Below are positions 1 to 8,200 of a DNA stretch of 64,000 nt, in pieces (position 1 is the first letter of the stretch; each line of letters opens with the position of its first letter). The DNA is from Chitinophagales bacterium. GTDB lineage: Bacteria > Bacteroidota > Bacteroidia > Chitinophagales > LD1. The notes below the pieces were generated by a model, which did not search any database, was not told where the DNA came from, and saw only the letters and a list, made by a program, of their open reading frames with translations. The stretch lies in NCBI GenBank assembly GCA_026129525.1, contig JAHCHW010000009.1, forward strand, positions 1-64,000, read 5' to 3'. The position numbers and the translations under genes were made by a program.

Positions 1-3000
1 TCTCGTTCTTTGTTACACAACGTAGATTCAGTAAGAGATACCGGCAGCGAAGTTGTGATTTGCTTTCAGAATGTATTTCTCGTTCTTTGTTACACAACGA
101 AATTGAGTTTTGAAAAATTAGAAAAGTAGTTGTGATTTGCTTTCAGAATGTATTTCTCGTTCTTTGTTACACAACAAAATTTTGTGCCATGACACCGCGT
201 GAGAAGTTGTGATTTGCTTTCAGAATGTATTTCTCGTTCTTTGTTACACAACACATCTAAGCCGTGCATACAGCCTTTAAAGTTGTGATTTGCTTTCAGA
301 ATGTATTTCTCGTTCTTTGTTACACAACAACCTGCGCGAAACGCAAATGATTGAGTTAGTTGTGATTTGCTTTCAGAATGTATTTCTCGTTCTTTGTTAC
401 ACAACCAGATGGACGAGATGGCCGCCATTATTTTAGTTGTGATTTGCTTTCAGAATGTATTTCTCGTTCTTTGTTACACAACGTTACTCGAAGATACCAC
501 GAAGAGCCTTGAGTTGTGATTTGCTTTCAGAATGTATTTCTCGTTCTTTGTTACACAACTCCTTGAGGATTTTTGATTGCCATGTTTCTGTTGTGATTTG
601 CTTTCAGAATGTATTTCTCGTTCTTTGTTACACAACTTTAGCTCTTGTATGATTTACCGGTTTTGGGTTGTGATTTGCTTTCAGAATGTATTTCTCGTTC
701 TTTGTTACACAACTGCGCGAAATGGGAGTTTTAGATAGCGTAGTTGTGATTTGCTTTCAGAATGTATTTCTCGTTCTTTGTTACACAACATTGCCACAAA
801 GATTTAGTTTGGTGATAGAGTTGTGATTTGCTTTCAGAATGTATTTCTCGTTCTTTGTTACACAACCCACAGCCCTTCTCTGCTATTAGCGATGTGTTGT
901 GATTTGCTTTCAGAATGTATTTCTCGTTCTTTGTTACACAACTAACCGCTGGTGCTAATCCATGCACGTAAGTTGTGATTTGCTTTCAGAATGTATTTCT
1001 CGTTCTTTGTTACACAACCAGCGTCAAAAAATGAACTATTTGGTTGCGGTTGTGATTTGCTTTCAGAATGTATTTCTCGTTCTTTGTTACACAACATTAA
1101 AGGGCTGGAAGCCGCCATGCCAGAGGTTGTGATTTGCTTTCAGAATGTATTTCTCGTTCTTTGTTACACAACCGCGAGCTACAAGCGAAGGCTTGAGCGG
1201 GGGTTGTGATTTGCTTTCAGAATGTATTTCTCGTTCTTTGTTACACAACACAAACCCGCGCAAACACTTTGACGCGGAAGTTGTGATTTGCTTTCAGAAT
1301 GTATTTCTCGTTCTTTGTTACACAACCTAAAATTGTAGAAGAAATTTTTAAAGTAAGTTGTGATTTGCTTTCAGAATGTATTTCTCGTTCTTTGTTACAC
1401 AACCCTGGCAGAGTTTGTTGTGCGTAAAACGGGGTTGTGATTTGCTTTCAGAATGTATTTCTCGTTCTTTGTTACACAACTGTGAGCTACGCGACATTGC
1501 AGCCGATGGCGTTGTGATTTGCTTTCAGAATGTATTTCTCGTTCTTTGTTACACAACTTTGTTGGGGAGAAGATTGTCCGAACCATGTTGTGATTTGCTT
1601 TCAGAATGTATTTCTCGTTCTTTGTTACACAACTCTAAATTGCCGAGCCGTTGTGGAGAGTTGGTTGTGATTTGCTTTCAGAATGTATTTCTCGTTCTTT
1701 GTTACACAACGGAGAAGTAAAGCTAATAGGCAACTGTAAGTTGTGATTTGCTTTCAGAATGTATTTCTCGTTCTTTGTTACACAACGCAGTTGCTTCATG
1801 GATGGTTCTTGAGGCTGTTGTGATTTGCTTTCAGAATGTATTTCTCGTTCTTTGTTACACAACGCGGTGGTTAGTGGCGATGTGTTGGTTGTGGTTGTGA
1901 TTTGCTTTCAGAATGTATTTCTCGTTCTTTGTTACACAACGCACTCCCACTTTAATATCTCGTCAGGGTGGTTGTGATTTGCTTTCAGAATGTATTTCTC
2001 GTTCTTTGTTACACAACGGCAATTACCATTTATTAAACTATGACAATGTTGTGATTTGCTTTCAGAATGTATTTCTCGTTCTTTGTTACACAACCCATCA
2101 AAAGATTATCACGGTCTATTTATTGTTGTGATTTGCTTTCAGAATGTATTTCTCGTTCTTTGTTACACAACCATGGCGCTGTTGTCGAAATTGCCGGTGC
2201 TGTTGTGATTTGCTTTCAGAATGTATTTCTCGTTCTTTGTTACACAACCTATGTTGTGGTGATTGTGCTTTGTTCATTGTTGTGATTTGCTTTCAGAATG
2301 TATTTCTCGTTCTTTGTTACACAACCATCAAAAGATTATCACGGTATTTTTATTGTTGTGATTTGCTTTCAGAATGTATTTCTCGTTCTTTGTTACACAA
2401 CTAGTCCCGTTAGCGGAAATGCTACTTGACGTTGTGATTTGCTTTCAGAATGTATTTCTCGTTCTTTGTTACACAACTACAAGTATGTTATCGTGCGCTC
2501 GTTTGACGTTGTGATTTGCTTTCAGAATGTATTTCTCGTTCTTTGTTACACAACAGGCAGAGAATCGGCAATCTGAATGTAACGGTTGTGATTTGCTTTC
2601 AGAATGTATTTCTCGTTCTTTGTTACACAACCTAAAGCCCGCTAACTGTAACTGACCTTCCGTTGTGATTTGCTTTCAGAATGTATTTCTCGTTCTTTGT
2701 TACACAACCGTTAACTTAGCTTCTTCACCTTCTCTTGGGTTGTGATTTGCTTTCAGAATGTATTTCTCGTTCTTTGTTACACAACACACATTTCAACTGC
2801 AAACAAACATTGTGAGTTGTGATTTGCTTTCAGAATGTATTTCTCGTTCTTTGTTACACAACTTTTTTTTGTGCCGTCCCCTTGTTTCCTGTGTTGTGAT
2901 TTGCTTTCAGAATGTATTTCTCGTTCTTTGTTACACAACCGCAAAAAACCAATAAGCGCCCGAAATATCGTTGTGATTTGCTTTCAGAATGTATTTCTCG

Positions 3001-3016
3001 TTCTTTGTTACACAAC
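1..3016 (+). CRISPR. Type II-C CRISPR array, 39 full repeats, left end outside the window
   Basis: The first 21 bases are the tail of a repeat; complete 47-bp repeats then start at 52, 129, 206 and so on to 2970 (39 copies). Each begins GTTGTGATTTGCTTTC and ends TTTGTTACACAAC, with a 6-bp terminal inversion GTTGTG/CACAAC. All copies look identical, including the last. The 39 spacers are 30 bp except eight of 29 bp (those starting at 253, 714, 867, 943, 1558, 1711, 2326 and 2402). The sense of the crRNA is plus, because the anti-repeat of the tracrRNA at 9440-9455 pairs with the 5' end of the plus-strand repeat. A 47/30 geometry is usual for type II-C loci of Bacteroidota. The spacers at 2095-2124 and 2326-2354 are near-duplicates. 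The leader is not in the window if it lies upstream of transcription. Confidence 0.99.
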
Positions 3017-3087
3017 ATACCCCGCCTGTAATGTAGCATTGGTGCGGGTTTGGGGTAAAAAACAGGATTAAAAAAACGGGAAGTTAA

Positions 3088-3119
3088 AAGCCTCGCTTAA
3101 CACAAAGCGGGGCTTTTTT
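3088..3119 (+). terminator. Rho-independent terminator after the CRISPR array
   Basis: AAGCCTCGCTT at 3088-3098 pairs with AAGCGGGGCTT at 3105-3115 (11 bp, one G-U) around a 6-base loop and runs into a T tract ending at 3119. It would end transcripts coming out of the array on the plus strand. This supports left-to-right transcription of the array. A weaker inverted pair (TACCCC near 3018, GGGGTA near 3058) precedes it. Confidence 0.8.
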
Positions 3120-3121
3120 AT

Positions 3122-3155
3122 CCTCCGCTGGCGGAGGTGCCCGCTTTTCGCGGGC
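3122..3155. repeat. Pair of small GC-rich palindromes
   Basis: CCTCCGC (3122-3128) and GCGGAGG (3131-3137) form a perfect hairpin with a 2-base loop. GCCCGC (3139-3144) and GCGGGC (3150-3155) form a second one. They are far more GC-rich than the flanks. They belong to the same style of small dispersed palindromes seen at 3651, 4655 and 4817. Confidence 0.7.
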
Positions 3156-3237
3156 GGAGGTGGTTGTATTTTCCCACCACGGGCGGAGGTGGTTGTATTT
3201 TCCCTCCACGGGCAGAGGTGGTTGTATTTCTTCTTAT
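3151..3237. repeat. 29-bp tandem repeat, three copies
   Basis: Three adjacent 29-bp units start at 3151, 3180 and 3209. All share the core CGGAGGTGGTTGTATTT; the third is the most diverged (CAGAGG, and a different 3' end). The array lies between the CRISPR terminator and the DUF559 start codon, so it forms the upstream region of that gene. An open frame runs through it in phase with the DUF559 gene, but the translation is low-complexity and unlike the family. Confidence 0.8.
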
Positions 3238-3247
3238 CTTCCCTACC

Positions 3248-3670
3248 ATGAAAGCCGACAAATCCAATTTATACGCCTACAACAAAAACCTGCAACCATT
3301 TGCAAATAAACTACGCAAGAACATGACTAAGGCAGAAGCATGTTTGTGGAAATATGCTTTGCGGGCAAAAGCAATGAAGGGTTACCCGTTTAGAAGGGAG
3401 CGCCCGGTATTAAATTACATTGCCGATTTTATGTGTATGGATTTAAAGTTGATAATTGAGGTAGATGGTTTAACGCATCATTGGGAAGAAACCGTTGTAA
3501 AGGATAAACAGAAGGATGAAGATTTAAAAGCTGCCGGTTTTACCGTGTTGCGGTTTACGGATAATGAGGTGCTTACCCGTATAGATAGTGTAATTAAAGC
3601 GATAGAGAATGTAATTAGTGATATTGAGAAGAAGAATATACCACCCCCTGCCCCCGCCAGCGGGGGATAA
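3248..3670 (+). CDS. DUF559 domain protein (Vsr/restriction-endonuclease-like fold), between array and cas2
   Basis: A 140-residue protein of the DUF559 family, which adopts the PD-(D/E)xK-type fold of very-short-patch-repair endonucleases. Visible family features are the N-terminal LRKNMTKAEACLWKYALR helix, KGYPFRRERPV, the acidic strand LIIEVDGLTHH with its conserved Glu and Asp, and the later GFTVLRFTDNEV strand. I start at the ATG at 3248 because homology begins there; an in-frame ATG at 3137 would add 37 residues translated from tandem repeats. The last residues (PPPAPASGG) come from a palindromic repeat at 3651-3666, so the native C-terminus has probably been replaced. The gene converges on cas2 with 77 bp between them. 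Such genes are common and mobile in genomes; a role in the CRISPR system is only suggested by position. Confidence 0.85.
   Translation: MKADKSNLYAYNKNLQPFANKLRKNMTKAEACLWKYALRAKAMKGYPFRRERPVLNYIADFMCMDLKLIIEVDGLTHHWEETVVKDKQKDEDLKAAGFTVLRFTDNEVLTRIDSVIKAIENVISDIEKKNIPPPAPASGG
3651..3666. repeat. Perfect GC palindrome at the end of the DUF559 gene
   Basis: CCCCCGC (3651-3657) and GCGGGGG (3660-3666) are separated by two bases. The palindrome provides the last coding residues of the upstream gene. Downstream to about 3720 the sequence stays GC-rich with a further inverted pair (CTGCC near 3686, GGCAG near 3708). Confidence 0.7.
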
Positions 3671-3747
3671 ACAGCCGCCCCCCCCTGCCTCTCGAGTCAA
3701 GTTCGGGGCAGGCACCGCAAGTGGTAGAAAAACAGCCGGTTGAGATT

Positions 3748-4095
<348 letters not shown>

Positions 4096-4097
4096 TC

Positions 4098-4231
4098 ATT
4101 GCGACAATAATTCCATTACAAATCAATCGCGTAGTATCGGAAGCAATCTTCCGGTATGTTATTTTAAAAATGCAAGGCGGAACATTGCTTCCCGCAATTA
4201 ATGTTTGCTCTAATAGAGTTTTCCTCGCAAT
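4098..4231. repeat. Nested palindromic (MITE-like) element between cas1 and cas2
   Basis: ATTGCGA at 4098-4104 is inverted as TCGCAAT at 4225-4231, and AAGCAAT at 4141-4147 is inverted as ATTGCTT at 4184-4190, so the 134 bp between the two genes fold as nested hairpins. The motifs CATTGCGA and AAGCAATC recall a dispersed palindromic repeat seen in many bacterial genomes. That identity is from memory and is not tested here. No open frame of note lies inside. Confidence 0.55.
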
Positions 4232-4236
4232 AACTT

Positions 4237-5253
4237 TTATTTTATTTCGGGGAACGCTATTTTTCTTGTTTGCCCTTCAAAGCACCGCATTAAACTGGCG
4301 GTGGTGCGTTGTAAGCCTACCATTAGGGGGCTTTGTTCATCGTCTATGAGAATATCAGTTGCCGGAATTTCTAAAAAGTATTTTTTGATGTTTGGTGTTA
4401 GTTCGTTCCAATCTTCACCGCTGGTTATTATGCGGTAAACAATTTTGTCAACGTAGGGGCGGTAGGGTTCCATTATATCATCGGCAAGGCAGTAAGCATT
4501 GTATTTGTTGCGGTGAAATATGCCGAGGGTAGGCAGCGCCCCGCTGGCTACTAATGCGCGCGCCACTACACCCCGCAAAATGGAGTAGCCGTAGTTGAGC
4601 AGGTTGTTGGGAGGCGAGCCGAAGCGCTCGCGCCTGAATTCAACCTCCCCCTTACCCCCTCCTGAGGGGGGCAAACAGCCCGAGAAAATGTTTTGCCAGT
4701 AAATAGCAGCCCCGCGTGCTTCGTGGTTATCGCCATCCCCACTTTTAACCTCACGCGAAAAGGAGAGGAGCCATTCCGCTGCATCTTCCAACCGTTTGGC
4801 GCGGTTATTTTTATTTCCTTCTCCTTCACGAGAAGGTGCCCTAAGGGCGGATGAGGCAGCCAACTGCTTCAGCAACCTACCCTGGTTCTTCAGCTTCGCA
4901 CTCACCGTTTGCTGCCACAGTTGTTTCTTCAATGGCTCGCTTGCTTCCAACTGCGCTTTAAACTTCTCTGTTTGCGTGTGATGTCCGTTAAGGTTTAAAA
5001 ACATGCCGCTTGGCATGTGCTGGTCGTTGCAGGTTATAATAGCCGCGTTGTTTTGCAGCAATGCATCCATTACGGCATGGCTTAGTGTTATCTGCTTATT
5101 GTCCAACACCACTACTCCAATATCTTCTATAGGTACGGTTATCACATCCTTTTCATTATCGGTTTCGGTTTTGCGGTTTACCGAAAAGCACAACTGCTCA
5201 TTCCGTTTGTAGATATGAGTGGGGTTAGAGAAGAAGAGGGTGCGTTTGATCAT
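4237..5253 (-). CDS. cas1: CRISPR-associated integrase Cas1 with two in-frame palindromic insertions
   Basis: A 338-residue Cas1, the integrase that inserts new spacers. Metal ligands are visible: Glu178 in NHEARGAAIYW, His247 in PTLGIFHRNKYNAYC and Asp258/259 with Glu262 in LADDIMEPYRP. II-C Cas1 proteins are usually near 300 residues. The extra length corresponds to two inserts. One covers residues about 132-147 (ASSALRAPSREGEGNK), encoded by hairpins at 4817-4848. The other covers about 192-203 (GCLPPSGGGKGE), encoded by a hairpin at 4655-4670 just before FRRERFGSPPNN. Both keep the frame, and all catalytic residues remain. The start at 5253 lies 7 bp after the cas9 stop, so the two are probably co-translated. 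Activity after two loop insertions is plausible but unproven. Confidence 0.95.
   Translation of the reverse strand: MIKRTLFFSNPTHIYKRNEQLCFSVNRKTETDNEKDVITVPIEDIGVVVLDNKQITLSHAVMDALLQNNAAIITCNDQHMPSGMFLNLNGHHTQTEKFKAQLEASEPLKKQLWQQTVSAKLKNQGRLLKQLAASSALRAPSREGEGNKNNRAKRLEDAAEWLLSFSREVKSGDGDNHEARGAAIYWQNIFSGCLPPSGGGKGEVEFRRERFGSPPNNLLNYGYSILRGVVARALVASGALPTLGIFHRNKYNAYCLADDIMEPYRPYVDKIVYRIITSGEDWNELTPNIKKYFLEIPATDILIDDEQSPLMVGLQRTTASLMRCFEGQTRKIAFPEIK
4655..4670. repeat. Palindrome inserted in cas1 (insert 2)
   Basis: CCCCCT (4655-4660), CCTG loop, AGGGGG (4665-4670). With its flanks it encodes the Gly/Pro-rich stretch LPPSGGGKGE in Cas1, ahead of the conserved FRRERFG strand. The base composition differs sharply from the surrounding gene. 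Confidence 0.75.
4817..4848. repeat. Double palindrome inserted in cas1 (insert 1)
   Basis: CCTTCTC (4817-4823) with GAGAAGG (4830-4836), then GCCCT (4838-4842) with AGGGC (4844-4848). It encodes SSALRAPSREGEG in Cas1. The paired-hairpin layout with CCTTCTCC and GCCCT recalls repeats that are common between genes in many bacteria. Confidence 0.75.
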
Positions 5254-5260
5254 GGGCTAA

Positions 5261-8200
5261 TCATCTAAAACATTCTTGTCCTTTAGCTACTATCTCGCCT
5301 AAAATGTTTATACGGACTTTGATGGCATTAAACTTCAGATGAGAAATTTTGAAAGAGTTAAGTGCTACACACTCGGAAATTTCTTTTGCACTCGGATAAG
5401 ATTGCGCTTTAGAGGTTTTAGTTTTCAAAAGAGAGATGTACCCAAATTCGTATTCCTTCCCATTTGTTACGACAATGCTGGATGAAAGGCCTTTAACTAT
5501 AAAAAGTCGTTCTTTTAGTTGGGATACGTTCTCCCAGCCAAAGTTTTCTTTTTCCTTCTCGTCCAAATACAGAGCTACAATGTCGCCTTGTTTAACCCAT
5601 TTACATTCTTTGTTTAAGCCAGTTTCATCCTTTTCATCATAGTATAGTTTTCCGCCATACTGATAAAAACTGCTCTTCGGATTTTTTTGACTTACCGCTT
5701 TGTAAAAGGATAATATTTCAAAATCACGGTCGCTTTTTTTATAATTACCTTTCTTATCCACATTGGTTTTGTTGTATAAAACCATTAAAGCATTGCTGTC
5801 ATTTTCCACCCATCTATTTTCGAAAATTATCTTTTTAGTGTTCCTCTCTCTTTCTGTTGCCGGTAACTGAATCAAGGTTCTGTCTGTATTATATCGTTGC
5901 CTGATTGACTTTACAACCGGAAGTGGCTTTCCCCTTTTTTTACTAGTTAGCTTTTCGGGTGTTTTTGGACTAGTTCTGTAAAAGGGGTTTTTCTCCATTT
6001 CGTTTTTGATAAACGCATTCTTTCCTAATTTTTCTAGCCTTGCCTTAGTAATTAAGTACAATTCTTCATCTGGTATATAATGCCACTTAACCTGACCTTT
6101 TACTTTGTAATCCAGTTCTCCTGCTTCTTCAAACAACACTTTACTCTGTCTTTCGTCATTAAACAATTCTACTCTCCGAACAGTTGCACCATTTCGTTTA
6201 CCATAAAAAGAATCTTTATGCAATTTTCCTTGCGGTGCATAAGTTACATGCTCTATAACTCCGTTTTTAGTTTTAATTCTGTTTTTACGCTTTTTAATAA
6301 GTGTTTGCTTCTCGCTGTGGCTAACCAGTATTGCTGCAATGCTTTCTTTTACTTGTTGATAGTCAAAGTTCTTTTCAATTTTAGCTCGGTCTCTCAAATT
6401 TTTTTGCTCTCTGATAGCGTTGTTGGTGCTTAACTCTTTAATGATACTTGGAGTGCAGCAAGCGGTAACAACTGCATCTATTGCATGGTGTCTGTGGTCG
6501 CTACGGTCCTTTTTCCCGCTTTTGTCTCTGAACTGATTAAATTTTTCGATTTCACCAAACCAATACAGTAAATCGTTCTGTGTTTGCTTGGTGTATGTTT
6601 GTAGGTTTTTGTCATCGGAAAGGTTTTTCCAATCAATTTTAATATCGGTAGAGTTCAACTTCCTTTCTATCCATTGCTGGTAATCTTTCTTTATCCGGTA
6701 GTAGTTGGTGTAAATCTCATCCATATTTATACCTGTCTCTTCCTCATATCGTATTTTATCAAGTAAGTTAGAAAGAGACCAATCATAATTTCTCAACTCT
6801 GCGGTAGCAGAGCCGTTGGTAAATTGAACATTCTTGCAAACCTCCTGCATTTTGGTTCTTGTATATTTGGCAATGTATGAAGTGTTACTAATCTGGTTGC
6901 TCGAAAACCCTTCACTTACTTTCTCAGCTAAAAACAATTCTTTCTTACTATCGCTAAACCGATGATGTTTGCTTTTCATTCGTTCCTTAAATGCATGTAA
7001 CGCTTTATCTCCTTTTTTACTTAAATACTCAAGGGGTGTTAAACTTCCCTTTTCTGCATTGGTGGAGCGGTAAGTCAATGTTTTGTTAGTAAAAGAATCG
7101 TCCAAGCTTCTGCTTAAAGGAATGATATGCTCAATTTCAACCTCCGGGCTAAAACAGTCGGTCAGGTTTATAACAGCACCTGTATAAGGACAACGTCTAC
7201 CGCATTCTAACCATAAACGATGTTTTAATCTGTCTTGCTCTTTGGTGGTTTTCGAAAAATTCTTGAACTCTTGAATAAAGAACTCGTCTTCTTCATTCAT
7301 ATTCATTTGCAGCCATAGCTCATACTTATTTACAAGCGGGCTGTTTTTGTAGATGTCGTATTTAAAGCCGAGTTTTTCTTTGTTGTCGGTTAAATACTTT
7401 GCATACTGCTCCCTAAGTTTATCCTTATCGGCATTCTTTCTTCTTTCAGTTTCGCGTTCTTCTCTTGGTTTACGCAACTGCCTTGTTGATTCAATGCGTA
7501 TTTCAAAAGTTTCTCTGTCTATTTCATTCCCGTATTTTTCAAGTATGGCATTTACAAGTTTTATTGTTTTTGAGAGCGCTCGTTCCACTACGGGGTTGCG
7601 TAACTCTTGATAAGAAAGTTGCGATATTTTCTCTCGTTGCTGAACTTTCCTCCCAACAGTTCCGTCTTCATTTACATAACCACGGTTGGTAGCAAGTTTT
7701 GCATCATGCTCATTCATACCTGCTCTCATAAAGGGTAAAATTGCTTTTAATACCTTCGATGAATACGAGCCGTAGTCTGAAACCAAACCTTTGGCAAGCA
7801 ATTTTTCGGCTTGCTCTTTAGTCAAGTTCCATTTTGTAGGTTCTGTTAATACTCGTAATAGCCAATCCAGCTCTTTAAACAATCCGTCTTTTGCCTGATA
7901 GATGGTATTCCATAGTTGAGTTAATTTATCTTCTTCAACTTCAACTATGGTATCTTTATCAAGGTGTTGTTTAAGTGTAACAGTGCTGTTTTTTAACTCA
8001 TTGAATTTTTCATTGCCTAATGCTTCCTTAAACCCAGCATACGTTACATTCCCTGCTATTTTTGTTTCGTTCTTATCATCGCTCGCTACATCTTCATCAT
8101 TTTTATCAATGTAAAATTCATAAATAGCTTCGTTGTCAATCAAGCCTTTGGATAATAAAATTTGTCCGAAATATGGCTTGCCTTCAGCTTTAACTTTCTT

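Noticed and set aside
329..742. Spacers 329-358 and 714-742 share TGCGCGAAA
   Set aside because: A single 9-mer shared among 39 spacers can arise by chance and the rest does not align.
1864..1893. Spacer ending in GTTGTG, the first six bases of the repeat
   Set aside because: It looks like a partial repeat duplication, but spacer length is a normal 30 bp, so it is most likely chance.
90..3071. Many open frames with MYFSFFVTQ- or CVTKNEKYILKANHN-like repeats
   Set aside because: They are translations of the CRISPR repeat on both strands; the 77-bp period is not a multiple of three and no gene is present.
3017..3087. Leader sequence to the right of the array
   Set aside because: A terminator follows at once and the tracrRNA sense places transcription left to right, so a leader here would be on the wrong side. 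It remains possible for adaptation only.
3137..3247. N-terminal extension of the DUF559 gene
   Set aside because: The 37 extra residues come from palindromes and a 29-bp tandem repeat and have no family resemblance; the ATG at 3248 fits the family.
6080..6433. Plus-strand frame inside cas9
   Set aside because: Antisense to a well-supported coding region; residue content (Phe, Ser, Leu, Cys rich) is typical of a shadow frame.
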